From positions 368,075,160-368,139,159 of the forward strand of contig NC_073692.1 in assembly GCF_029784155.1 (NCBI RefSeq): DNA of 64,000 bases. The letters run 5' to 3'. This DNA comes from Uranotaenia lowii (Eukaryota; Arthropoda; Insecta; Diptera; Culicidae). The notes beneath the pieces were generated by a model. It did not search any database. It saw only the letters and a program-made list of their open reading frames with translations, and was not told the DNA's origin. Shown one piece after another: positions 22,143 through 33,100 of this stretch. The position numbers and the translations under genes are program-made. Numbering within the stretch: the stretch's first letter is position 1; each line of letters starts with the position of its first letter.

Positions 22143-25100
22143 TCAACACCACCCGGTTCCACCGGTTATTGCATGGCGCCCGTGCGTCGTCGTCGAAACT
22201 AGTCCCGTCCCGATTCGCCTACTACTGTCCGAAGAAGACGACTCACCAACCCTGTTACTAGTAGCAGTAGCCGCCACCTTATCATTGATCTCCGGACAAA
22301 TACTGCTCACGTTGAAGTTCGTCACCGAACTGCTACTACCACCGGTACTACTGAGATGCTGCTGCTGGGGATACTGTTGCTGATGGGAGTAGTACGATGT
22401 CGATGCTGCTGTATTGAGGCTGGTACTAGAAATGGTTTTAGCCGGATTCGAGGTCAGCGGGTAGTTATTGTAGCAAGGACCTTCGTAGTACTCGTTGAAG
22501 GTGGAGGAATGTTTTATCGTTTTTTTCGGTTTGGTGGTATCGGGGAGGGTCGGGGTTACTAGGGAGTTTGTAAGTCGTTTTTCCGACGATGGCACGTAGT
22601 AAGGGATGTCTAGGGGAGGGTTGGTGTCGAAGGCAGAAGGATTTGCAGCGGGTAGCGAGTAGTAGTTGTTGGAGTGTTTTTTGTCCGTGGGATAGCTTCC
22701 GTAGCAGCCGGTGTAGCTGCTGGTTGTGGTTGTGGAGGTGGTTACCGAGGATAGGTTGGGCGCTAGATTGTAGTTGTTGTCCATGAGGGGGGCCATGTAG
22801 TTTTGTTGGCAGCCGTAGCTAAAGTTTTTGCTGTAGTCATTACTGGAGTAATCGAAATTGAACTGTAACGCGCTTGTTTCGGTGGGCGGGAGATTGTTGT
22901 AGGTGCTGTAGGTAGTATCGGGGTAGTATCGATCTTTTTTATTGGAATTGTTGTTGCTAGTGGGACCACCAATGAGAGCTTCGGCCGAGTAGCTAGAGTT
23001 CGGAGGTTTAAGGTTTGAGCCGTACTGGTGGATGTTGTTGTTGCTAGAAGACGGGAAGGTTTTGTTTTTCCGAGGTTGATCTACCAGTTGCTGGACGGAG
23101 AGGAAATTGGTGCCCGATTCGTTAGCCTTTCGATTGGAAACCGGTTGTTTGGAATAGGTGTTTAGGGCCAGATCGCCATGCAAGTTTGGAAGCGTAGCTG
23201 CAGTTGATGGGTAGTAGGACGAGGCTGTATCGTTAAGGATGTTGGACAATTTATTCGGGGACCACGTTGGAAGATTGTCGTCAGCAGTAGGATGAGCGAA
23301 GAAGATGTCAGATTTGCTTCGACTCAAATCAAAATTTGTTTGATAGGTTGTATTGGCGTTGTAATCGATTGGTTGCAGCATTTGACTGTAATCGGAGCTG
23401 CAGGCCGCAGTCGTAGTTTTGTGATCCTGTGAAGTCATCCAGTTGATGTCGTATCGAGATTGTGAAGATTGCGTTTGGGCTTGCGAACTGATGGTGCCAG
23501 TCGAAGTCGAGGTGTAAGGACAGAACTTTTGTTTCGTAGGTGTTTTGTAAGGTTGATGGTTGTTTGGGAAGGTTTTTGGGTTTCGGTAAAGACAATCCTC
23601 TGCTATGGAGTAAATACTTGTGTTGTTGGTCTGAGTAACGTTACTACAAAGCGCTACGGAAGTTGACGAGCCGGTGTATTTCGGTGCAGTTTTTGTTGTA
23701 GAGGTAAGAGAAAACGTGAAACTGGTTGCAGGTTTTTCAGCTTCCAAATAGTCGTACTTTATGGGCGTTTTACGCTCCTTTGGAATTGATTCCTTCAAAA
23801 GGGTGGAAGCAGGATTGGCTTTGACGTTGTTCTTAGAATGATATCCATAATTAGTGTACGACGGTGTAGTTATCGTCGATGATAAGATTATACTGTTTGT
23901 GTATTGCGACTGAACTGTTTTTGGTGGACTTGCCGTAGTGCTAGTTAACGAGAAGGTAAATTCGCTAACTATTGGTAGTTTGGGTAGATTGAAATCGTCC
24001 ATAGTTTTGCTCACTCCGGTAACCGATCCAAAATAGTTTGAGCTTGAAGAATGCCTGAAATTATACGAGGACTGGGTTGTCGTCGTGGCAGTAGTTGAAG
24101 TTAGAGTGAACGTGAAAGGAGTGGTTTCGAATCTACAATCGGCGGCACAAGACGAACGCACCGGAGCCTTATGTTCTAGCATACTATCAATCGATTGATA
24201 TATAGTCGTATAACTAGGCTGTTGAGTTGAAGCCGTTGAGGATACAACTATCTCAGGCACACTCTGAATGGCACCTTCAAACCCTCCATAAACATTGGAG
24301 TTGAAGTAAGACGTCAAGTTGTCTAGCAGTAAGCTGTTTTCACCAGCCGGCTGTGGGCAAGTTTTCTTTTCCGCCTCTGCCACCTGTATCGGTTCCACTT
24401 CCCCGGGAGCATCTACATGGACTCCACTAGCCTTTCCACCTGTGGCAACTAGAGGGAAATTCATGAGGTAGGCAGCAGTAGGTGAAAGCGAACCTTGATT
24501 GTCATCCGTCACCGTATCCGGTACCTGTAAGTTGGCAAAAATATCTTCTGATAGATCTCCTTGATCCAGATTCATATCTAAAGAATTAGCTTGCTCCTCA
24601 ATAGAGGGCGATACTCTGTTAATGTTAACTGATTCTTTGGGAATATTTTCCTTCTCTTCCGATTTTCCGTTTTTATCGGAAAGGGATTCCGAAAGAATCG
24701 ATCCATTTCCATCTTTCCTCATTTTCTTAGGTTCAGACCCAACGCAATCGGATTTGGCACCTTCCTCATTAACTTCAATCTTTCTTTTCGTTCGTCGCTT
24801 TCGGCCAGGCTTTTTACTCCTTGTGTCGTCCGATTGCTTTAGCTTCGGAATCGGAATCTTCCCATTGACGATTCTTCCCGGAATAACTTCGATGGTTTTA
24901 AAACCGAATCGGGACGCCAGCTTTTTCGGAGGACGGCCTCGACGGTTCTGTCCATTCGTACGTTTTCCAGCACTATTGCCAGGACTCGATGAGGATGATC
25001 TAGGCTTCTTCATGTTCAATTTCGAACGCACGTCTTCGTTGCTAACTATTAGAAGTGACGAGGAAGGCGGAACGAACGGCATCGGGATGACGCTGCCATT

Positions 25101-26141
25101 GTTCGATATCAGTACTCCCGTGGCCATTATCGGAGTCGGCAGAAGGGCGGGGGTGACGTTCACTGAAACGTAATAATCATTGATCAGGTTATTGCTAGAT
25201 GCATTCCTTCTAAAATGTGATGTTATGATACGAATGAAATAAATCAAGTTACAGGAAGAAAGTCAACTCACCACCACTAGCCTGCCTCAAACCTCCTACC
25301 AGCTGCTGATTACTGGTTAAAACTATACAACCCCCCGGCATGGTCGTGGCCAAAACAGCTCCAGCTGTCGGCACTTGGCCGCATGCTATGCTCGCTTCCA
25401 CCGGCCTCATATTTTCTCCAGGACCGGAAGACTTCACAATCTTGTGGTCACCCACTATCACAGATTCGCCAGCAGATTCCTTAGTTTGCATTATTGTTAA
25501 ATTTGTCTCCGTTTTTCCCGGTTCGTCAAAAGGCTTATCCGCCTCGACTGGGAATTTTTTATTTTTTATTTTCAATTTTTTTAGCCTGACCGCTTTGGGC
25601 GATCCATTCTTTTCGCTCAAAGGTTCACGTTTGATGGTCGCTCTGCCAATCTTCTTCGTAGTAGCTGGTTGAACATTAGACTGCTTCAGCAGTTCAGCCA
25701 AATCCTCGTTACGCGCCATTAGCGCCTTTAGTCGCTCCTCCAGTTCATCGACGTGCTCTAAAACGAAATAAAACACATCATAACGTTGATTTTTGTCAAA
25801 TATTCAAAATAAAATCCTGAAACTCACTCCGCAGCAGCGCGTCCCGTTCCTCCAGGGAGGCTTTGATCTTGGCCTGCAGACTTTCCACGTACTCGATCGC
25901 CCGCTGCAGGATTTCGATCTTGCTGAGCTGGGTGGCCGGTTCATAGTCAGGCAGCAGCTTTGCGAGGCTGTCGAAGCCCTGGTTCAGCCGATCGCGGCGT
26001 TCCTTTTCCCAGACGCGATTTTGCCTGAATTCCAGAATAATAATCCAGAATCGTAAGAAAGTTAAAATGCGTTTCAGAGATTTGATAGTCCCACGATTTG
26101 TATTGAATTTTTACTTACGGGGAAGATTTCTTTTTAGTCAT
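22143..26141 (-). CDS. bHLH-leucine-zipper transcription factor with AT-hook
   Basis: Four coding exons: 26141-26119, 26024-25828, 25757-25272 and 25162-22143, with GT-AG introns and consistent phases, total 3726 nt, 1241 aa. It starts MTKKKSSP. Residues about 9-60 form a basic helix-loop-helix (basic region WEKERRDRLN, helix 2 with SKIEILQRAIEYVESL). This continues into a leucine zipper to about residue 100 (LLRKHVDELEERLKAL). The large last exon encodes an AT-hook-like GRPPKK in a basic stretch, a nuclear signal (KPGRKRRTKRK), then a long Ser/Thr/Asn/Tyr-rich low-complexity region. That region holds three copies of FTF(S/T)LTSTTA and a poly-Gln/His patch. A nuclear DNA-binding role as a dimer is inferred from the domains. 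I cannot name the orthologue; it is not obviously Myc, Max, USF or MITF. It is head-to-head with Set2, about 4 kb apart. Confidence 0.88.
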
Positions 26142-26385
26142 TATACACGAAGTGTGCTTGGTTTAATTTTAACTATTTTATGAACATTTTAACTGCGTTT
26201 TTTTTGAGAAAATACGAACAATTTTTGAAATTTTTGCGATGAATTAATTCAAAATAAACAAACTTGTTTACATTTTGTTCACGTTCATCGAGACTGCGGA
26301 ATGGAAAGGGCGTATCGTCGTTTTTTATGTTTTGTTGCGCTTTTTGACACAAAGATGACGCTCGTTCAAAACCGAAAATATCATA
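26142..26385. promoter_or_regulatory. 5' flank / probable promoter of bHLH-Zip gene
   Basis: About 240 bp between the start codon and the first transposon terminus. No TATA box stands out. The untranslated first part and promoter of the minus-strand gene must lie here or within the adjoining elements. Confidence 0.35.
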
Positions 26386-26436
26386 CACGGAAAATAATAA
26401 GAACACGGAAAATAATAAAAAGGTAAAATTTACCCA
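26386..26436 (+). repeat. Two extra partial element termini (CACGGAAAATAATAA)
   Basis: The terminus CACGGAAAATAATAA occurs at 26386 and 26404, directly before the start of element A at 26437. The second continues into AAAGGTAAAATTTACC. Stuttered ends suggest repeated insertion, replication slippage or end-to-end recombination. Confidence 0.75.
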
Positions 26437-27383
26437 CACGGAAAATAATAAAAAGGTAAAATTTACCGAGACAGCAAAGGTGAATGCTCGCAAAAGCCAA
26501 AAAGGTAACTTCTACCTATTCGAGGTGAAACTCACCTCACAGCGAGGTAAAATATACCTGAAACGAAGAATGAAAAAAGGTACAATTCACCGAGAAAAAA
26601 TGTGAATCCAAAAAAGGTAAATTTCACCTCGTAGCGAGGTGGAGTTCACCTGAATTGAGCTGAATCAAAAAGTATAATCCACCTAGAAAGAAAGGTAAAT
26701 CCAAATAAGGTAAAACTTACCTCGTAGCGAGGTGAAGTTGACCTGGATTGAGCTAAACAAAATGGTACAAATCATCTCGAAAAAAAGTAACTATTTGACG
26801 AATCCGTTTATTGAGGTTAAGCTGTTTTGCCGTTTAGGAACAAGTTCTGCTTCGTGCACAATATGTGAAAATCGGAACAAAATGGTAAGTGTTTTCTTAG
26901 ATTTCATTTAGTTGTGCTGGTTCTCTTCATAATACTTTGCTTTTGTTTCAGATCGGCAGACAGAGCTTCGTGTTGTATTCCCGTCAGCCTTCAGATATTA
27001 TTCCGGACAACCCGGACCTGACAAGCTTGGCGAACAAAGGACTTGCCTCAACAATTTTTAAAGAACACGGTGATATATTTCAAAAATAAATATTAGGTAA
27101 CAGTCCCTATTTATTTCAAATAAATACCAATTTTTTCATTAATTGTGTGGTTTTTTTTAAATTAATTATTATTGAAGAAACCAATCAAACAAACAAGCAT
27201 TTACCTTTTAAATCAGTGAATGGGAAAACGGTATTATTTACTATTTTGCTAGGTGAATGAGAAAATGGTAAAATTTACCTTTTTGCTAGGTGGATGAAAA
27301 AAAGGTAAAATTTACCTCGAAAGAGGGGTGGAAAAAATTCACCTCGCAAAAAGGTAAATTTTACCTTTTTTTTATTTTCCGTG
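26437..27383 (+). mobile_element. Palindrome-built element, copy A
   Basis: Begins CACGGAAAATAATAAAAAGG and ends with its inverted match (TTTATTTTCCGTG). Both subterminal arms are packed with short palindromes (AGGTAAAATTTACCT, ACCTCGTAGCGAGGT) and their derivatives. The centre (about 26800-27110) has no such palindromes. It holds an exon-intron-exon-like segment and an AATAAA. In this copy the small ORF is broken: its second codon is TGA and the sequence diverges from copies B and D. No transposase is present, and I cannot assign a superfamily. Confidence 0.75.
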
Positions 27384-28429
27384 CACGGAAAATAATAAAA
27401 AGGTAAAATTTACCAAGTTAGCAAAGGTGAACGCTCGTGAAAGCCAAAAAGGTAATTTCTACCTCTTCGAGGTGAAACTCACCTCACAGCGAGGTAAAAT
27501 TTACCTGAATCGAGGTTGGAAAAAAGGTACAATTCACCGAGAAAAAAGGTGAATCCAAAAAAGGTAAATCTTACCTCGTAGCGAGGTGAAGTTCACCTGA
27601 ATTGAGCTCAATAAAAAAGTATAATTCACCTAGAAAAAAAGGTAAATCCAAATAAGATAAAACTTACCTCGTAGCGAGGTGGAATTGACCTGGATTGAGC
27701 TAAACAAAACGGTACAATCAGCTCGAACAAAAGAACTATTTGCCGAATCCGTTTATTGAGGTTAAGCTGTTTTGTCGTTCAGAAGGGAAGTTATGTTTCG
27801 TGTCAATATGAGAAAATCGGAACAAAATGGTAAGTTTTTTCTTGGATATAATTTAGTTGTGCTGGTTCTCGTCATAATACTATGCTTTTGTTTCAGATCG
27901 GCCCAGCTTCGAGGTATATTTCACGTCATCCACCAGATATCATTCCGGAAAAGCCGGATCTGACTGGATTAGTCGCCATTACGGCGCGGAAGAAACTGAT
28001 TAGTCGCCATTACGGCGCGGAAGAACGTGAAGCTGAATTGCCACGAGCCTCTGGCGAAAAAGGATTTACTTCAATAATTTTTTTAAACACGGTGATACAT
28101 TACAAACATAAATATAATGAATAGTCCTTATTTATTTCAAATAAATATAAATATTTGAATGAATTTTGTTTTCATTTTTATTTCAGAAACCAACCAAACC
28201 AAATAGCATTTACCTTTTAAATCAGTGAATGGGAAATCGGTATTATTTACTATTTTGCTAGGTGAATGCAAAAATGGTAAAATTTACCTTTTTGCCAGGT
28301 GAATTGAAAAAAGGTAATATTTACCTTTTTGCTAGGTGAATAAAAAAAAGGTAAAATTTACCTCGAAAGAGGGGTGGAAAAAAATCACCTCGCAAAAAGG
28401 TAAATTTTACCTTTTTATTATTTTCCGTG
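27384..28429 (+). mobile_element. Palindrome-built element, copy B
   Basis: Starts immediately after copy A, the junction reading CCGTG|CACGG with no spacer, and runs in the same orientation to the inverted terminus at 28429. It has the same layout: palindrome-rich left arm, single-copy-like centre with a spliced mini-ORF (27808-28003), AATAAA, then a right arm of AGGTGAAT / GGTAAAATTTACC units. A direct duplication of about 30 bp (GATTAGTCGCCATTACGGCG) sits at 27970-28029. Confidence 0.78.
27808..28003 (+). CDS. Mini-ORF inside copy B (two exons)
   Basis: Exon 1 is 27808-27829 (MRKSEQN plus one base). A 67-bp intron follows, with GTAAGT donor and TTTTGTTTCAG acceptor. Exon 2 runs from 27897 to TAG at 28003. 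The predicted peptide is 42 aa (RPSFEVYFTSS, then a GADWISRHYGAEE-like end). The stop is created by a short internal duplication; without it the frame would run to about 28120. Copy D conserves frame and splice sites. No known domain. It could be a captured host gene fragment or an element-specific gene. Confidence 0.45.
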
Positions 28430-28752
28430 CCGAGTTAGCAAAGGTGAACGCTCGTGAAAGCCAAAAAGGTAACTTCTACCTCTTCGAGGTAAAACTCACC
28501 TCACAGTGAGGTAAAATTTACCTGAATCGAGGTTGGAAAAAAGGTACAATTTACCGAGAAAAAAGGTGAATCCATAAAAGGTAAATCTTACCTCGTAGCG
28601 AGGTGAAGTTCACCTGAATTGAGCTCGATAAAAAAGTATAATTCACCTAGGAAAAAAGGTAAATCCAAATAAGGTAAAACTTACCTCGTAGCGAGGTGTA
28701 ATTGACCTGGATTGAGCTCAACAAAACGGTACAATTCTTCTAAAAAAAAGTA
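28430..28752 (+). mobile_element. Palindrome-built element, partial copy C (left arm only)
   Basis: Begins directly after copy B without its terminal CACGG, at sequence equivalent to 'gagttagcaaaggtgaacg', and covers only the palindrome-rich left arm. The central ORF segment and right arm are missing. It ends where the inverted copy D starts. Confidence 0.75.
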
Positions 28753-29767
28753 CACGGAAAATAAAAAAAAGGTAAAATTTACCTTTTTACGAGGTGATTT
28801 TTTTCCACCCCTCTTTCGAGGTAAATTTTACCTTTTTTTCATTCACCTAGCAAAAAGGTAAATCTTACCTTTTTTCAATTCACCTAGCAAAATGGTAAAT
28901 TTTACCTTTTTCGCATTCACCTAGCAAAATAGTAAATAATATCGTTTTCCCATTCACTGATTTGAAAGGTAATTGCTAGTTGGTTTGGTTGGTTTCTTCA
29001 ATAAAAATGAAAACAAAATTCATTGAAAAATTTATATTTATTTGAAATAAATATGGACAATTCATTATATTATTTTTTAAATATATCACCTTGTTTAAAA
29101 ATTATTGAGGTAAGTCCTTTTTTCGCCAGGCTCGTGGCAATTCGGCTTCTCGTTCTTCCGCGCCATAATGGCGACTTATCCAGTCAGGTCCGGCTTTTCC
29201 GGAATGATATCTGGAGGATGACGTGGAATACACCTCGAAGCTGGGCCGATCTGAAACAAAAGCAAATTATTATGATGAGAACCAGCACAACTAAATAATA
29301 GCTAAGAAAAAACTTACCATTCTGTTCCGATTTTTCCATATTGGCACGAAACAAAACTTCCCTTCCGAACGACAAAACAGCTTAACCTCAATAAACGCGG
29401 ATTCGGTTAATAGTTACTTCTGTTCGAGATGAATTGTACCGTTTTGTTTAGCTCAATCCAGGTCAATTTCACCTCGCTACGAGGTAAGTTTTACCTTATT
29501 TGGATTTACCTTTTTTTCTAGGTGAATTATACTTTTTTATCGAGCTCAATTCAGGTGAACTTCACCTCGCTACGAGGTAAGATTTACCTTTTTTGGATTC
29601 ACCTTTTTTCTCGGTGAATTGTACCTTTTTTCCAACTTCGATTCAGGTAAATTTTACCTCGCTGTGAGGTGAGTTTCACCTCGAAGAGGTAAAAGTTACC
29701 TTTTTGGCTTTCACGAGCGTTCACCCTTGCTAACTCAGTAAATTTTACCTTTTTATTATTTTCCGTG
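28753..29767 (-). mobile_element. Palindrome-built element, copy D (inverted)
   Basis: Full-length copy in opposite orientation, with CACGG at 28753 and CCGTG at 29767. It carries the longest version of the mini-ORF on the minus strand. C and D together form a large inverted pair. Confidence 0.8.
29102..29339 (-). CDS. Mini-ORF inside copy D (two exons, 56 aa)
   Basis: Exon 1 is 29339-29318 (MEKSEQN), exon 2 is 29250-29102, ending TAA. The intron has GTAAGT and TTTCAG ends. The joined length is 171 nt, divisible by three. The peptide contains RPSFEVYSTSSSRYHSGKAG and then DWISRHYGAEEREAELPRA. Compared with copy B, several changes leave the frame and splice sites intact, which hints at but does not prove selection. 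No homologue recognised. Confidence 0.5.
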
Positions 29768-30131
29768 TTTAAATTTTTTATCTTTTTCCGTGTTTTTTTT
29801 TTGTATTTCAAGTTCAGATGGCAGGCGCCGCGGTCGTAATTTTCAGTAACGGGGTTTTGTTTTTTTTCGTGTTCTTGACAGTTTCCACCTGTTCGCATCC
29901 TTTCGTCGTTTGTTGTTTTCGTCTTTTTTGTAACAGTGTGAGTGCTTGGCGAGGGGGGCGCACAAATGAGAAAAACGATGGCCGCCATTTGTGCTCGGTT
30001 GGTGCGTGTTCTTTCGGGCTGTTCAAATAAAATAGATTTTAGTGCTTGAAATCACAGTAAATTGGACAATTTTGTGCTTCATTCCAAAGTGCGGTTACCA
30101 GTGCACGTTTGGGTGATATTTTAAAGTCGAA
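29768..30131 (+). promoter_or_regulatory. Set2 promoter / 5' UTR region
   Basis: GC-richer sequence follows the element cluster, including 'gatggccgccatttgtgc' near 29978, which resembles a YY1-type (GCCGCCATTT) promoter element. No TATA box is evident. The start codon at 30132 sits in the context 'tcgaaATGG'. Confidence 0.45.
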
Positions 30132-33100
30132 ATGGTTCGCAACACACGCACTTCGGCGGCAGTGAAAAATTCCAACCCGTCGCCATCGATAGTGAAGGAG
30201 GACGAAAAAAGTGAGACTCCGCCACTTCCAACAACAACCAAAGCTGCAGCAGCACCATCATCGCCGAAAGGAAGTGGTGCAAGTTCTGGTGATGACGGCA
30301 AGGAAGGGACTGGGGATCGTGAAACGGCCGCCAGTTGCTCGCCGGGGCCTTCAGGAGAAAATATTGCGTTCGGCCCCAATGTAGCTGTGCTGGTGGAAAA
30401 ATTGGATATGAGTGCACAAAGTCCAGTTGCTTCGCCCGCCACTGCCCGGAAGAGTGTCCGGGGAAAACCGGTATGTTAATATTTTCTTTTCTGTTAATTT
30501 ATTTTTCATCAGCCGTGTCCGAAAAACCCGATTACCACAATAAAACAATGGTTTCCAGTTCTTCCTAGTATGTATTAGATATTTCGGTATCGAATTTTGA
30601 ATACGGCGAATGCGCCAACTGTAAACAAATCCAGATAATCACATAAATGCATTAAACTATTCATTTTACATCCGAAAATATGATCTCCTTTCAATTTTTC
30701 TTATTTTAGTGAAGTTAAATTTAATTTTTTAAATAAGGCGAATAGCTTTTTTTATGAGTGTGTAATCCCACAGTTCATTCGCCCATTTCCCCTCAAAATT
30801 TCGTCGCGAACAAAAGGGCCAATAGTTATTTCGAGATGGAAAAAGGGCATTGAAGTTTTCGAAAAAAAAAATTCCAGGACGAGGAGACGCACAAATCAGT
30901 ATTTATAAGATCGTTGAATGTGCTAATGTGTTAACGTGATCATTTGGACCCGTTTTCAAGCCGAAATTTGCTTGAATATTGCTTCTTTAATGAGTGATCT
31001 AAAAGGCGAATAGTCATTCTGCAATTCAAAAGGGCACTCCAATTTGGCGAATGAACAAAATGAGAGCACCAGTCTGTGGTAAAAGGGCCCACAGTTATAT
31101 TTATTAATTTTTTGTGGTAATTAGTACGGAAAAGCTATATTTATCGATCGGGTGTTGAAATTTAACCAATTTGAAAGCATTTTAGCGACTTCTTTAGGAA
31201 AATGATTGTACGCAGCTAAATAGGAAATTGATTTTATTTTCTGAAACTTGGAATGCGTTTTTCTCAAAACAAAGGTCTTGGCGCATTCGCCGTATTCAAA
31301 ATTTGATACCGATTTACCTTTTCGCGGCTCCTTTTGACGCCGGAGTCTGTATCGCAACAGACTCACGAAGCATTCCAATAATCGATAACAAATTCCACTA
31401 TGCAAGGAACTGACAACGAAAGGTGCTTGTCAGTTACGAATATTGTCCTGTCGAAATGATAAGATGTACTGAATTGATCCTTCATACGCAACTTCGCTCA
31501 CATTAAATTTTGTCAGTTTAAAAAAAAATCCAGTTGTTTACGGTTTGTCAAAGATGCTGTCGGTTCCGTATCGAAAATTTAGTGGTCCTTCGAGCCAGAT
31601 CAAATACACAATGCATGGAATGCGAAACAAAAAGTAGTTTGAGTCGTTTCCTTCGTAAGCAGGACTATTGCATCCTTTTTGTTACTTATTTGGAAGATCA
31701 ATGTCAAATTTACCTTTTGAACTTTCTTGTGTTTTCCACGGAAAGTAAAGTGTTTGTAAATCACGACTTTACTGGACTAGGTACAGAACAAGCATTATAA
31801 GGAAATCAAGAAGACTGTTGATTGCATTGAACCGTTTCTCTATTTTTAAAGTAGGTGTATTGAAATTCTATTCTGTTCGCTAATTTTCTTAATATGCCTA
31901 GCGCCCGGTTCAACCAGCCAGAGTGACTCGTACCAGTCAGCGGTTCGCATCGACGCACGGTAGCGCGTTCGGTGCAGAAAACTCCGACACATCCGACTCT
32001 TCTCAAACAGCTGCCCCCAGGATGGAGGAGGATGATAACGAAAAAGTAGTGGAAGACGACTCCCCGAGAACGATGGAATCTTCGCCGGTAACGATCAGCA
32101 GCAGTAGCAGCGACAGGGGCGGGGCAGACGACGGTGCTGGCATGATTGAAGTGATTGAAGTCATCGAGGAAGATTCGAAATCACAGGACGCGGTTGTCAG
32201 TATCGCTAGTAGCAGTACACCGCAAACCATGGAAGTGGACAGTTGCGGCGGGGACGGTGGTGAAGTAAAGGAAGAAGTTGTGGAAGCGGAAAACCCCGTC
32301 GAGAAAAAGGTGACTGCTAAAGGTGGTCCCAAGAGAAATGGACGGAAAAGTAAGGGTAAATTAGAGCCCATGAACGTCGCTGTGGATGAAGTCGCTTTAT
32401 CAGAAAGTACACAAGAAGGAATGATTCAAGAGAGCGCTGTTGTTAGTTTGGATGAGAAAATAAGCGAAGAGGTAAGTCTCTGTAAACGGTTTTACTTGAA
32501 TGTCTTATTAATTTTTGCTTGTTTTAGACAAAGCGTTCTTCGGAGGAGGAAGATGCATCAAGCACAGTGAGTAGTGGAGCAGCCAGTGTACAACCTGTCG
32601 GAAATTTGGATGTCGATCTCAGCTCCAAGACAGATCCTCCGAGTGCAACTAGGAAATCCAAAAGGCAGGTTAAAGTGACGAACAAGTATAAAGATTTCGT
32701 GGTTGATGCACCACTGCCATCATCTCAAGTACCCTATGCCGATGTTAAGCTCGCCCGAGCAAACTCCGGAGGTGGAAGAAAAAGTTTACCTCTGAAAACG
32801 GAAACGGAAGTAGCGATATCATCTATTGACGATATGAGTCCAGATTCACCGCCGATGGCTTTGCAGACTCCCACGAAAACGTATAGCGGAAAGAAAAAGA
32901 AGCAGGAATCTCCGACAAAAGTTGAAACGCCTGAAAAACCTAAAAGAAGAGGCCGAGCTGCAACCCCTGTGCCTCGAACACGGAAAAAGAAGGAAACCAA
33001 AACTGCAGCTGTAGATGATAAGGAAGTGCTGGTTGACGAGTCTCTGCACAGTCGGAATGATTCAACGATTTGTCTCAACATCGACAGTAGTTACTTCTCG

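Noticed and set aside
24622..25173. 183-aa plus-strand ORF opposite the bHLH-Zip gene
   Set aside because: Antisense of coding sequence, no domain.
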